33,242 nt of DNA from Anaerolineae bacterium (lineage in GTDB: Bacteria > Chloroflexota > Anaerolineae > B4-G1 > SLSP01), in the NCBI GenBank assembly GCA_016934645.1, contig JAFGSL010000382.1, positions 1 through 33,242 of the forward strand, given 5' to 3'. This document shows positions 6,535-14,713 of the stretch, piece by piece (the stretch's first letter is position 1; every line of letters starts with the position of its first letter). The notes beneath the pieces were generated by a model. It was not told where the DNA came from, made no database searches, and saw only the letters and a program-made list of their open reading frames with translations. Both the position numbers and the translations under genes were made by a program.

Positions 6535-7600
6535 CTTACGGACACGCACTGAATGGCGCACGGACGCCAACGTTTGGGATGGGGCCGCGTCGGCGTGGCT
6601 GGCCGGTGTGACGAGTGAAAATACCCACGCGGTGTATCGCGCCGGCCTGCGGCAGTTCATCTTCTGGATGCGGGACGCCGAGGCCTGGGCCGCGGTTGCC
6701 GGAAAGCGCGGCAGCGCCGGGAGCGCGCCGGATGCGGCGCTAAGCAGCATTGAGCCGTGGTGTGTGACGATCAGCAACGTGGAGCGCTGGAAAACGGCGA
6801 TGGTGGGGGCCGGGCTGAGCGCAGCAACGATCAACAACCGCCTGGCGGCGCTTAGCTCGTTTTATGAGTATTGTCGCACCAAGATCATGCGGTTGAACGG
6901 AATGACGCCAGAAGCGTTGGTGCTGGTGAATCCGGTAGACGGCGTGGACCGGGCAAAGTTGAAGCCCAGGAAGCGGGTGGTATTGACGGTGCAGCAGGTG
7001 CGGGCGTTGGTGCGGCACCAGCCGGCGACGACGCTGGCCGGGCTGCGCAACCGAGCGTTGTTGATGTGCTACTTGTATACCGGTCTGCGCAATAGCGAGA
7101 TTCGCAACCTGCGTTGGGGAGATTTCAGCGTGGCCGAGGATGGGACGGTGCGCGTGTTCTGGACCGGCAAGGGCCTCACCGGCGACGATCGCAAGGTGCG
7201 ACCGATTGTCCTGGACGCCGTGCGCGCTTACTTAAGCGCTGCCGGGAAGCTGCCAGGAATGCCACAGGATGCGTTTGTGTTCACGCCTTTATCGGATGAC
7301 GCTACACGCTTCCCGCACGTCGCTGAGAGCAACGTAGAAGCTCCCCTCTCACGACAGAGAATTAATGCGATTATCAAGGCCTGCGCTAAGCGCGCGGGGT
7401 TGAACGCCGACATGATCACGACGCACACACTACGACGAACGGCGGCCACGAGTTTTTATGAGGCCAGCGGTTACGACATCGAGCTGACGCGACAGATGTT
7501 GCATCACGCGCGGATCGAGACGACGATTCGTTACGTGAACCAGGAGAGCGTTGACTCGGATGCCGTGTGGCAGACGGTAGAGGAGTGGTTTGGATTATGA
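6524..7600 (+). CDS. Tyrosine recombinase (second copy)
   Basis: 358 residues from ATG 6524, with GGAGG four bases upstream; an in-frame ATG at 6488 lacks such a site. It has a core-binding domain (about 12-125) with an insert, then a complete catalytic domain: R189 in YTGLRNSEI, K216 in WTGKG, H301-x-x-R304 in HTLRR, H328 in LHHAR and Y337 in TIRYV. It is clearly diverged from the first recombinase, so this is not a recent duplication. One enzyme may integrate the element and the other may resolve multimers or invert DNA. It overlaps the preceding membrane gene by 11 bases and the next gene through ATGA. Confidence 0.93.
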   Translation: MVADLRTRTEWRTDANVWDGAASAWLAGVTSENTHAVYRAGLRQFIFWMRDAEAWAAVAGKRGSAGSAPDAALSSIEPWCVTISNVERWKTAMVGAGLSAATINNRLAALSSFYEYCRTKIMRLNGMTPEALVLVNPVDGVDRAKLKPRKRVVLTVQQVRALVRHQPATTLAGLRNRALLMCYLYTGLRNSEIRNLRWGDFSVAEDGTVRVFWTGKGLTGDDRKVRPIVLDAVRAYLSAAGKLPGMPQDAFVFTPLSDDATRFPHVAESNVEAPLSRQRINAIIKACAKRAGLNADMITTHTLRRTAATSFYEASGYDIELTRQMLHHARIETTIRYVNQESVDSDAVWQTVEEWFGL

Positions 7601-7815
7601 CGAGCTTACAAAATTTCATTACGTTAGCAGTTAGAATGCGCGAGGCGCAGAAACATGCTGAGGCGACCCAGCTCCGGTCGGCCCTTTATGCGGCCCAGAA
7701 ACTGGAACAGCGATTTGACCGCATCTTGCTGGAGGTGATGGGGCGTTACGTAAGCGGGATGGATCCATTACCCGGGTTCGTGGAGATGTCGGATCCATCA
7801 GGGGATGCGGAATGA
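7597..7815 (+). CDS. Small helical hypothetical protein
   Basis: 72 residues from ATG 7597, overlapping the recombinase stop (ATGA). The first 50 residues are predicted to be helical with many Gln, Ala and Glu, and the tail is Pro- and Gly-rich. No motif is recognised. It also overlaps the next gene by ATGA, which marks it as a member of a coupled string. Confidence 0.55.
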   Translation: MTSLQNFITLAVRMREAQKHAEATQLRSALYAAQKLEQRFDRILLEVMGRYVSGMDPLPGFVEMSDPSGDAE

Positions 7816-8270
7816 AACCGAAGACCTGGGCCTTCCTCGTGCTGGTGTTGTTGCTCATGGCGTTATTGATGTGTTGGTGGACGTTCTTCCCGGAGGCGGC
7901 CCTCTCAGGAGATGTGACCTACATTGCCGCTTCTATTCTCCGGGGAGAGGCGCCGCGTGACTGCGTGCGCTGCCGCGAGATGACGGCGTGCGCATTGGTG
8001 CGCGACATGCGGCGTGGCGTGAATTTGCGAGCGCGCTGGTATGGTTGGAGCGCGGCCAGAGACGAAGACGTGGCGATGATCCGGCGGGCGGAAGATCCAC
8101 AGTTTTGTAAGCAGTATCCGGAGTGCCGGTTCACGGGGAACGGTCGCGATCTGGAGGTGTGGTCGCGTAAGGGATGGGTGGCGAGCGACGCGCGGGTGGT
8201 CGCGTATTGCAGCGGGCATGGGTGCAGCGTCTGCGTTCCGGTAGTACATGCAACGATCGAGGCAAAGTGA
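7812..8270 (+). CDS. Cys-rich secreted or membrane-anchored protein
   Basis: 152 residues. Residues about 5-25 (TWAFLVLVLLLMALLMCWW) form a signal peptide or anchor after a short basic start. The mature part holds about nine Cys, including CVRC, CSGHGCSVC and single Cys in FCKQ and ECRF, so disulfides or metal binding outside the membrane are likely. No known family is recognised. It is coupled by ATGA to the preceding gene. In a phage early region this could be a lysogenic-conversion or exclusion protein, an inference from export only. Confidence 0.6.
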   Translation: MKPKTWAFLVLVLLLMALLMCWWTFFPEAALSGDVTYIAASILRGEAPRDCVRCREMTACALVRDMRRGVNLRARWYGWSAARDEDVAMIRRAEDPQFCKQYPECRFTGNGRDLEVWSRKGWVASDARVVAYCSGHGCSVCVPVVHATIEAK

Positions 8271-8277
8271 GGCCGAT

Positions 8278-8475
8278 ATGAACGAATTTGTCAGGATTAC
8301 AAAGGCATTGCAGGCGATCGGAGACTACGTCACCGAGTTGGAGATGGGGGAGACTGACCTGGCGCAGTTCATTGACCGGGCACAGCGCTATTGTGAGGCT
8401 TGCGCACAGCCCACCAGGGATTCATTGCTGATGGTACTGTCGGGTATTTCCGTCGCGGTGATGAGCCGGAAATAG
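8278..8475 (+). CDS. Small helical hypothetical protein
   Basis: 65 residues from ATG 8278, where GAGG ends five bases upstream; ATG 8248 is in frame but would overlap the previous gene. It is helical, with a hydrophobic C-terminal stretch (LLMVLSGISVAVM). No family is recognised. Confidence 0.5.
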   Translation: MNEFVRITKALQAIGDYVTELEMGETDLAQFIDRAQRYCEACAQPTRDSLLMVLSGISVAVMSRK

Positions 8476-8524
8476 GGCGCCATTCCGGTTTACATAATGG
8501 CCGTTATGGTAACAGGGTCGAAAA

Positions 8525-8755
8525 ATGGACACAGTAACGCTCAAAACGTATCCGACAGCGACCGATTCCGGGATCATTTATTTCAAGCTGATCTCAGCTC
8601 CTAAGGGCGGTTGTGATGAGTGCCGGGCCTTGGTGATCTGCAAGCGAACGGTGTCACGGGGCGGTTTCGCGTTATGCGAGAAGGTGTTGAGGTCGGAACT
8701 TCTTCCGGGCCGCGTGGCCGAATTGATTTTATCGCGGGAGTTGGAGAATGGCTGA
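8525..8755 (+). CDS. Small hypothetical protein with three Cys
   Basis: 76 residues from ATG 8525 with AGGG about eight bases upstream. CDECRALVIC and a later single Cys hint at a metal site, but there is no defined domain. It overlaps the nuclease gene by eight bases and may be translated together with it. Confidence 0.5.
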   Translation: MDTVTLKTYPTATDSGIIYFKLISAPKGGCDECRALVICKRTVSRGGFALCEKVLRSELLPGRVAELILSRELENG

Positions 8756-9167
8756 GCATAATGTGATCGGAGCCTTTGGCGAGTATGCGGTGGAGGTCAT
8801 TCTGCGCAAGGCCGGCGTGGATGTCAAGCGGGGGAAGCCGGCAGACCTGATTTGCAACGGCGTGCCGGTAGAGGTAAAGACGGCCAGGCCGACTCGTTAC
8901 GATGGTCGCAAAGATGGGTTTCAATTCTCGTTACGGCGCGATGGGCACACAAACGTGCGCGCACCCCTGGTAATTTGTGTGTGTGTGTTCGACCCAGAGG
9001 ATTTATTCGATTCGGAACTGGATTTTTTCATCATACCGTCACAGGATATTGAGGGATTACGTGGTGTGGCCATTCACAAAGACACAGCCGCCTACAACGG
9101 ACGATGGGCACGCTATAGACAAAACTGGAGCGTGTTAGAGGAGGTTTTATATGCAGCTGCAAGATAG
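8748..9167 (+). CDS. PD-(D/E)XK nuclease-fold protein (Hjc-like)
   Basis: 139 residues. The N-terminus has a helix with E12 (GAFGEYAVEVILRKAG) then D33 and E42-V-K44 in PADLICNGVPVEVKTA, the spacing of the E-D-ExK active site of the restriction-endonuclease fold. Archaeal Holliday-junction resolvases and phage nucleases of this group have the same short length and layout. It would bind Mg2+ and cut DNA or branched DNA. It sits between small accessory genes and the Cas4/RecB-like gene. A resolvase role for replication intermediates is likely, while a defence or anti-defence nuclease cannot be excluded. Confidence 0.75.
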   Translation: MAEHNVIGAFGEYAVEVILRKAGVDVKRGKPADLICNGVPVEVKTARPTRYDGRKDGFQFSLRRDGHTNVRAPLVICVCVFDPEDLFDSELDFFIIPSQDIEGLRGVAIHKDTAAYNGRWARYRQNWSVLEEVLYAAAR

Positions 9168-9408
9168 TCCTATCGTAACGCCCACGCCAACGGCGTGGCC
9201 GACGCATCATTTTATACCGACGCGGACGCCGACCCCGTTTATTTCGGTGATCGGAACACCGCCGCCGCCTACGAGTTCTGTGGGCAACATCACGATTAAG
9301 GCCAGCTCAGGAATCGAGTCGGCGATTTGGGGACTGTTGATCCTGGCGGCGAGCATCGCGTCGGCGACGATCTCGGCCATTAGCAAACGGCGTGATGGAA
9401 AAGCGTAA
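9151..9408 (+). CDS. Thr/Pro-rich protein with C-terminal membrane helix
   Basis: 85 residues with AGAGGAGG six bases before ATG 9151. The first 45 residues are Thr- and Pro-rich (TPTPTAWPT, TRTPTPF), followed by a membrane helix at about 58-77 (IWGLLILAASIASATISAI) and a basic end. With a positive C-terminus the Thr/Pro part would face outside. It resembles, in miniature, the Thr/Pro linkers of the 1321-2511 protein. No function is known. Confidence 0.6.
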   Translation: MQLQDSPIVTPTPTAWPTHHFIPTRTPTPFISVIGTPPPPTSSVGNITIKASSGIESAIWGLLILAASIASATISAISKRRDGKA

Positions 9409-9520
9409 ATACTGCCGATAACGCGCCTTAAGTGCGGTTTCTTGGATGCGTTAGGCGCGGTACGCGGTGCGCAGATAAAAATAAGTAGCTTTGTAAATCG
9501 CGGTTAATGATGGAGGAACT
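9409..9520 (+). other. Spacer with the TTAA-N2-GCGGTTT motif
   Basis: No gene. It contains TTAAGTGCGGTTTC at 9428-9441, a motif repeated at other module borders, and CGCGGTTAA near 9499. GGAGG ahead of 9521 belongs to the next gene. Confidence 0.4.
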
Positions 9521-9799
9521 ATGAATCCGGTAGAGATCAAACAGGCTATGGATTGCGAAGCGGCGCTTCCGGAGTTCGAGGAGCGGGAGTATTTGGGGAT
9601 ATCGAGTTTGTCACGATGTCGGAGGGAACTGGCGCGACGGACGGGAACGCCCGGGGTTGAAGGGACGGCGGATGTTTCACGAAGGATATCTGCACGAGCG
9701 CGACGTGATCAGCCGTCTGGAGGCCGGTGGGGTCGAGGTAACCGGACGGGGTCGCGAGGTGGTTTACGATCTGGAGCCGCGATTGCGCGGGCACATTGA
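9521..9799 (+). CDS. Cas4/RecB-like nuclease, N-terminal part (frameshifted)
   Basis: ATG 9521 follows GGAGG and starts a convincing protein to about residue 46: YLGISSLSRCRRELARR carries the N-terminal helix and single Cys (C33) expected of Cas4-like nucleases. After the CCCGGGG run at 9650-9656 this frame turns into Arg/Gly-rich non-protein-like sequence to a stop at 9799. The continuing nuclease is in the +1 frame. Either a one-base insertion in the G run, a sequencing error, or a real +1 frameshift is involved, so the useful coding part ends near 9655. Confidence 0.6.
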   Translation: MNPVEIKQAMDCEAALPEFEEREYLGISSLSRCRRELARRTGTPGVEGTADVSRRISARARRDQPSGGRWGRGNRTGSRGGLRSGAAIARAH

Positions 9800-10106
9800 C
9801 GGCATCATCGGCGAAGCGGTGCTGGAGATCAAGTCGGTTACGACTCAGAAGTTCGATCTCCTGACATGGAGCGGCGGCAATCCTTTCGCAGAACACGTGA
9901 TTCAGACGCAGCTCTATATGCGTTTTCTCGACTACGAGAGAGGGGTGATCATCTACAAAGACCGGCAGTTTGGCGCATTATGGGTGTGCGAGGTGCTCCC
10001 TGATCGCGCAGCTGAGGATGCGATGATTGTCAAGGCGATGGAGGTGTTGCAAGCGGTGGATACGGGGATATTGCCGGCCTGCGAGTGTGGCCGGTGCAAG
10101 GGTTGA
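9657..10106 (+). CDS. Cas4/RecB-like PD-(D/E)XK nuclease, main part
   Basis: About 149 residues in the frame that continues the 9521 gene, opening with MKGRRMFHEGYLHERDV. The catalytic pattern is visible: H and D in RGHIDGII and E-I-K in VLEIKS, then a QTQLYMRFL helix as in the RecB motif III, and a C-terminal CECGRC. With C33 of the N-terminal part this gives the four Cys of a Cas4-type iron-sulfur cluster. Such phage enzymes are 5'-3' or single-strand nucleases used in recombination. The nominal TTG start at 9657 has no ribosome site, which supports a single protein of about 195 residues broken by one base. Confidence 0.75.
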   Translation: MKGRRMFHEGYLHERDVISRLEAGGVEVTGRGREVVYDLEPRLRGHIDGIIGEAVLEIKSVTTQKFDLLTWSGGNPFAEHVIQTQLYMRFLDYERGVIIYKDRQFGALWVCEVLPDRAAEDAMIVKAMEVLQAVDTGILPACECGRCKG

Positions 10107-10122
10107 GCATAGGAGGACACGG

Positions 10123-12150
10123 ATGGTAGAGCAAACGATTGAGGACATTCCCTTGTGGATGATTGTACCGGCAGAGGTGCAGCCGCGCGATGAGGTTTTC
10201 GACGGCGACGCGCTGGTCGAGTTGGCGCAAAGTATCGTGAGTGTGGGCCTGATTCAGCCGGTGGTGGTGATGCCGGTAGAGGATGAAGACGGCTATACGA
10301 CGGCCTACGAGTTAGTGGCCGGCGAGCGGCGAGTACGCGCGGCGGCGGCGATTGCGCTGTGGATGTCGTTCCCCAATCACGAGTTCGAGGACTACGTGCG
10401 GCGATTGGCCGTAATGGGGATGCGGGGATTGAACGAGGCAGAGCGTACCGCGCTGAAGGAACGGAACGCCGGCATTAACGGGATTATCCGCAATCCGGCC
10501 GACCGGGAAACGTTGCAACTGGCGACCCTGGCCGAGAACATTGCTCGCAAGAGTCTTTCTCCGATCGAAGAGGCCCGGGCCTTTCGCGGGTTGATGGATC
10601 GGCGCCGGTGGTCCCAGCGGGATCTCGCCATGCAAATCGGGATGAGCCAGGGGTATATCTCGCAGCACCTTGGGTTGCTCGATCTGCCGCCGGCGACCCA
10701 GGAGGCGGTGAGTACGCGCGTAATCACGATCGCTCACACACGCGAGATCGCCAGTCTACCGGAATATGCCCAGGAAGTCGGATCGGAGTTTGTCGCCAAG
10801 TGGGCCGCCGCCGGCGAGACGACGCGGACGATTAGCGAACGGGTGAAGGCGGTCCGGAATATGTTGGATCCACAACGGTGGACGCCAAATCCGGCGCAGT
10901 TTTACGAGCAAGGGTGCCGCAATTACCTGGGCATCATCGAGGCCGTAGCTCGCCAGGCAAACGCAGAGACGGCTCAAGCGCTGTTTGAGGCGACGGAAGG
11001 TAAATATTGCGATGATATGGCGCGCTCTCCAAAGCAGGTAGGCGAGAACAGTTACTATGCCGGGCGCGCATTGGAAATGATGGGGATCAAGAAACCAGCT
11101 TTCGCAGAACTAGCAAAGACGCTCAACGAAGACTCTTGCGAAAATTGCCAGTTCAACGGTATCCGCCCGTATTCTGACGACGCCGTTTGCGGTTACTGCA
11201 TCAAATGGCTGCGAGGAAATAATGGTGAGGACTGGTGCTCTGGTCACATTGGGATAGACGATCCTGTGCTGATTCCCCTAGATTGCTACACATCCCAGAA
11301 GGCTCCGGAAGATAAGATCGTCACACATGGGGGACGGCGCTATGTTGAAAGCGTGGACGTTTATATGGATGCATACAACGCCTTCCTGGTCGAACGCGAC
11401 GGGGAACACAAAAAACGCAATGAGGACGAGGACACCATCGCCGAGATCCGCGAGTATTGTGACTGGGTCGAGTCGCTACCGCAGGCGACGCAATGGCATT
11501 TTCAGGCGCATGCCTGCACTAAGTGCCAAAACTATGTGCTGGACAATAATCCCGATGGTCCGCCACTACGCAAAATTCGTTATTGTCGATTCTCTGAGGA
11601 GATGCTGAGGCACGGGAACGGTACATTTCACGCACCGCGCTTCGCGATGTTGGTGAGCAAAGACGGCATGACCATCCCGCGTTGTGAGATGTTCCGGTGC
11701 AGCGAAGATAATATTACGATTGCGAAACCAGAAAATTTCAGGAGCATGCTGTTCGGCATAGGATTGCAAACGGCGCTAGATTGGATGCGGCAGATGTATG
11801 GCAAGGACGGACACAGTCATTTTGCTACGGGCGACACGATTTGCGGGTGTCTGAACTGGTTGCCGTATCCCCACGACAATGGAACGGATTGGGAAAATTT
11901 GTTCACGTACATTCACATCAAGGGCGAGCTGTTAGGAGGGGATCGGGGTCGGGCAGTGTTGATTGACTCGGTTATGTACGAGGGGCGGGCGATGCAAAGT
12001 AGCAGAGAGGCGTTTCCATTATTGAACGTTGAGACTGGCGATGTCGAGGTGTGGATGCCGGCTCCGTTCCCGTTGACGAAGTATTTTTGCAAGGAAGCGT
12101 GGCCGAAGAATTGGTTCAAGCCGTGGGAAGAGGAGGCCGAGAATGTTTGA
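10123..12150 (+). CDS. Large ParB-like protein with Cys-cluster C-terminus
   Basis: 675 residues from ATG 10123, preceded by AGGAGGACACGG. Residues about 5-150 are a ParB N-terminal CTP-binding domain with GERRVRA (67-73) and LAENIARKSLSPIEEARAF. A helix-turn-helix follows (about 165-190, QRDLAMQIGMSQGYISQHL). The remaining 450 residues are unusual: two Cys-rich regions (about 339-378 with CENC and CGYC; about 465-526 with CTKC, RYC, RCEMFRC), suggesting zinc-binding modules. Typical ParB is about 290 residues. It should bind a specific DNA site and slide as a CTP-dependent clamp. A second ParB gene lies 440 bases downstream, and an actin ATPase follows. Confidence 0.85.
   Translation: MVEQTIEDIPLWMIVPAEVQPRDEVFDGDALVELAQSIVSVGLIQPVVVMPVEDEDGYTTAYELVAGERRVRAAAAIALWMSFPNHEFEDYVRRLAVMGMRGLNEAERTALKERNAGINGIIRNPADRETLQLATLAENIARKSLSPIEEARAFRGLMDRRRWSQRDLAMQIGMSQGYISQHLGLLDLPPATQEAVSTRVITIAHTREIASLPEYAQEVGSEFVAKWAAAGETTRTISERVKAVRNMLDPQRWTPNPAQFYEQGCRNYLGIIEAVARQANAETAQALFEATEGKYCDDMARSPKQVGENSYYAGRALEMMGIKKPAFAELAKTLNEDSCENCQFNGIRPYSDDAVCGYCIKWLRGNNGEDWCSGHIGIDDPVLIPLDCYTSQKAPEDKIVTHGGRRYVESVDVYMDAYNAFLVERDGEHKKRNEDEDTIAEIREYCDWVESLPQATQWHFQAHACTKCQNYVLDNNPDGPPLRKIRYCRFSEEMLRHGNGTFHAPRFAMLVSKDGMTIPRCEMFRCSEDNITIAKPENFRSMLFGIGLQTALDWMRQMYGKDGHSHFATGDTICGCLNWLPYPHDNGTDWENLFTYIHIKGELLGGDRGRAVLIDSVMYEGRAMQSSREAFPLLNVETGDVEVWMPAPFPLTKYFCKEAWPKNWFKPWEEEAENV
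10711..10724. repeat. Near copy of the ATTACGCGCGTAAT palindrome
   Basis: AGTACGCGCGTAAT, one base off the exact palindrome, inside the coding sequence of the large ParB-like protein. Confidence 0.4.
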
Positions 12151-12607
12151 ACGATGGGTTGCCGACGATACGGTGGTGCGGGTTCAGGATGGGGGAATGA
12201 TCGAGATATGGAACTTCCTGGACGACGGCGTGAAGGCCTCGGTTGGCGTGCGGTACGATGCGATGGTGCCGCTGCTGAAGGCGCTGCGTGAGGCGCAGGA
12301 GAATGTCTATGAGATGATCTGGCATGAATGCCAGTCAGTCGAGTTCCTCGTCCTGGAAGTGGCCGAGATCGCGGTGCGCGACTTCGTCGAGGATGTGGTG
12401 ATGTTGCGGGTGGGAGTGGAACGCGGTACCGTGCACGAAATCCTCAACCGGTTGCACGAGAATAACATCTCGTTCAGGCGCGACGACGACCACCGGTGGG
12501 TATGGACATGTCCCGGCAAAGCAAAGCCTGAGCTCTCAGATTATCCGGAGATCGGGATCGCTTTGCGCCGGCGCCAGGAGGTGGCCCATGATGGTGGACG
12601 TAGATAA
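12143..12607 (+). CDS. Hypothetical protein between two ParB genes
   Basis: 154 residues with GAGGAGG seven bases before ATG 12143; it overlaps the large ParB stop. The N-terminal half is beta-rich (WVADDTVVRVQDGGMIEIWN), followed by a long acidic helix region, and the last third (VGVERGTVHEILNRLHENN) could be a winged helix. No family is recognised. Its position between the two ParB genes and its tight overlaps suggest that it acts with them. Confidence 0.55.
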   Translation: MFERWVADDTVVRVQDGGMIEIWNFLDDGVKASVGVRYDAMVPLLKALREAQENVYEMIWHECQSVEFLVLEVAEIAVRDFVEDVVMLRVGVERGTVHEILNRLHENNISFRRDDDHRWVWTCPGKAKPELSDYPEIGIALRRRQEVAHDGGRR

Positions 12608-13421
12608 AATCGTGCCAAACCCGCAGCAGCCGCGCCAGTATTTCGACGAGGAAGCGCTCGCGACGCTTGCGGAATCGCTGGGCACAGAAGGGCTACTTAA
12701 TCCGATCAGCCTGGTCGGGCCAATTGATGGCGTCTACGTCCTGGAGGATGGCGAGCGGCGCTGGCGCGCCTCGAAGCGATTGGGATGGACGCAGATCGAG
12801 GCTTCGGTTAAGTCTCCGAACAGGAATACGAGTGACATCTCGTTATTGATCCGGGCTTTGGTAGGCAATCTGCAAAGGGAAGACATGGGGCCAATTGATG
12901 AGGCCCGTGCTTATGAACGCCTGGTTATACTGGGGATGTCACAGCGAGAGATTGGGCAACGGGTGGGGCGATCGCAGAGCCACATTTCGTCGAGGATGCG
13001 GATGTTGCAGTTCCCAGAAGAGATACAGGAGTTGTACAATCACGGACGACTTCCCCTCGAAGAACGGTCTATGTATGCGCTGCGACGAATGCCGGAAGAC
13101 GCGCAGATCCGCGCTGCGAAGCGGGCTGCGGTGATGAAGATGGATGCGTCGCGTTTTTTGGGATTGTGCACGCGAATGATGAACGCAAGCCCCAGGAGCA
13201 ACGACGCGGCGATAATCAAAGCGCAGCGTTCCGATGAGACGGCGCCGGCGTTGTCTATGAATGCGGAGATCGTGAAGGTGTCGGTTGACGCGATGGTCGA
13301 GGCGATCCGATCGGAGTGCCGCGACTGTGGTTTGTCGGACGACTTGCCCTTATGCAGGGCTTGCCCGCTGCAAAGGGTAGTAGGGAAGATACTACAGATA
13401 CAGGAGGAAAGGAAGCAATGA
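12588..13421 (+). CDS. ParB-like partition protein with zinc-like C-terminus
   Basis: 277 residues from ATG 12588, AGGAGG six bases upstream (12591 is a possible start). A ParB N-terminal domain carries GERRWRA (55-61), then LQREDMGPIDEARAY, and a helix-turn-helix (SQREIGQRVGRSQSHISSRM, about 120-139). The C-terminus has CRDC and CRAC in the last 35 residues instead of the usual leucine-zipper-like dimer domain. Length and order match chromosomal and plasmid ParB. It probably binds a parS-like palindrome; no ParA-type ATPase is seen, but an actin ATPase follows, coupled by ATGA at 13418. Confidence 0.88.
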   Translation: MMVDVDKIVPNPQQPRQYFDEEALATLAESLGTEGLLNPISLVGPIDGVYVLEDGERRWRASKRLGWTQIEASVKSPNRNTSDISLLIRALVGNLQREDMGPIDEARAYERLVILGMSQREIGQRVGRSQSHISSRMRMLQFPEEIQELYNHGRLPLEERSMYALRRMPEDAQIRAAKRAAVMKMDASRFLGLCTRMMNASPRSNDAAIIKAQRSDETAPALSMNAEIVKVSVDAMVEAIRSECRDCGLSDDLPLCRACPLQRVVGKILQIQEERKQ

Positions 13422-14407
13422 ACGAGGACATCGGGTTGGATATGGGCGCCGGGAATTTCAAGCTGTTTTGTAATGCCGGTGGGATTGTATTGGCCTCACA
13501 GGCAGCAATGGCCGGCGAGGTGATGACAGCCAGTGTCGAGGGACTGCGGAGCGAGACGCCACCCCTGCGGATACGGACTAACGGACATCAATACTACGTC
13601 GGCCTGGGATCGCACTCGTGGGGCCGCCCGGCAGAGAACCTGGACGATACACGCTTCGCGGCGGGTTCTCCTGAGCTGTACGCACTGACGCTGGCTATAT
13701 TCGAGCACAAGGCGCGTACCTACGGACAGGAGACGCGCGACGCGACGGTATGGGTTGGACTGCCACAGAGCGCCAATGGACGCGATACGGCGGCTTCACT
13801 GCGCGGGTGGTTACGTGGCGAGCATCGCTACTGGGCAGCGTGGGACGGCAAGGATGAGGTCGAGCGTGTAGTGACGATTGAGGAAGTCGGGGCGACGTCG
13901 CAGATCGTGGGGGCGTTGTACGACGCAATCCTCGACGATCACGGGCAGTTTACGGCCGATGGAAAGGCATTGTACAAGAAAGAGGTCGTGATCATCAGCA
14001 TAGGGATGAGCACACTGGAGATGGCCGTCATCGAGTGCGGGCATATCAACCATCATTTCACGATGAGTGAGACATCCGGGGTGCGGCGGCTCCTGGACCT
14101 GGTGGACCCGCAAGCGCTTTATTCGCGGGGAGAGTTGGATACGAAGTTTCGCGAGGGGCGGCTGGACGTCGGGAATGCAATGCAGGCGTGGGAGTCGGAG
14201 ATCGTCGGCAAGATCGAGAACAAGCTGGGCAAGGCGCGACGACGTTTCGCGGCGGCGCTGTGCGTTGGGTGGGGCGTCGTCCCCTTGCAGAACACGCTCA
14301 CAATGTTGTTTTCCGGGAAAACACGGTACACAAATGACCCGGTGATGGCAATCGCCAGGGGATTGCATAAGTGGGGATTGCTCAAAGATTCGCGGAAACG
14401 GGGGTGA
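13418..14407 (+). CDS. Actin-like ATPase (ParM/Alp family)
   Basis: 329 residues from ATG 13418. The phosphate-1 loop is DMGAGNFK (8-15), then a connect region, and a phosphate-2 motif ISIGMSTLEMAVI in the second half, as in the ParM/Alp (PF17989-type) actin fold. The length fits plasmid-segregation actins (about 320-350). Such proteins polymerise with ATP and push or pull DNA bound by an adaptor. A ribbon-helix-helix protein that could be the adaptor is encoded two genes downstream. The overlap ATGA links it to the second ParB gene. Phage actins of this sort (corynephage AlpC) transport viral DNA inside the cell. Confidence 0.85.
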   Translation: MNEDIGLDMGAGNFKLFCNAGGIVLASQAAMAGEVMTASVEGLRSETPPLRIRTNGHQYYVGLGSHSWGRPAENLDDTRFAAGSPELYALTLAIFEHKARTYGQETRDATVWVGLPQSANGRDTAASLRGWLRGEHRYWAAWDGKDEVERVVTIEEVGATSQIVGALYDAILDDHGQFTADGKALYKKEVVIISIGMSTLEMAVIECGHINHHFTMSETSGVRRLLDLVDPQALYSRGELDTKFREGRLDVGNAMQAWESEIVGKIENKLGKARRRFAAALCVGWGVVPLQNTLTMLFSGKTRYTNDPVMAIARGLHKWGLLKDSRKRG

Positions 14408-14410
14408 GTT

Positions 14411-14713
14411 ATGGAATGGGGATTATGCCCACGATGCGGCGATTACATTCAGGATCCCGATAAATGCGCGTGTAAACCGTTCCATTGCTGGATAGGCGAA
14501 ACTGAAGCGGGAAACGATGCTCACTCTCAGTGTGTGTGGGCGAGTAACGCGGAGCACGCAAGCGAGTCCATGGTGAAGCAAAATTTTTGTGACTACGCTG
14601 AACAGCCGCACGATCTCGACGTGTGGGTGCGCGCCAATGACGATGATAAGCTACAGCATTTTATCGTCGAGATTGATATGTCGCCGCGCTTCTACGCGAT
14701 GAAGGTTGAGTGA
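14411..14713 (+). CDS. Small zinc-ribbon-like protein
   Basis: 100 residues starting CPRCG and CACKPFHC within the first 26, the four to five Cys of a short zinc ribbon, followed by an acidic, aromatic C-terminal part. It starts just 3 bases past the actin stop. No family is recognised, but its place inside the actin-ParR-like cassette suggests a role in segregation or its regulation. Confidence 0.6.
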   Translation: MEWGLCPRCGDYIQDPDKCACKPFHCWIGETEAGNDAHSQCVWASNAEHASESMVKQNFCDYAEQPHDLDVWVRANDDDKLQHFIVEIDMSPRFYAMKVE

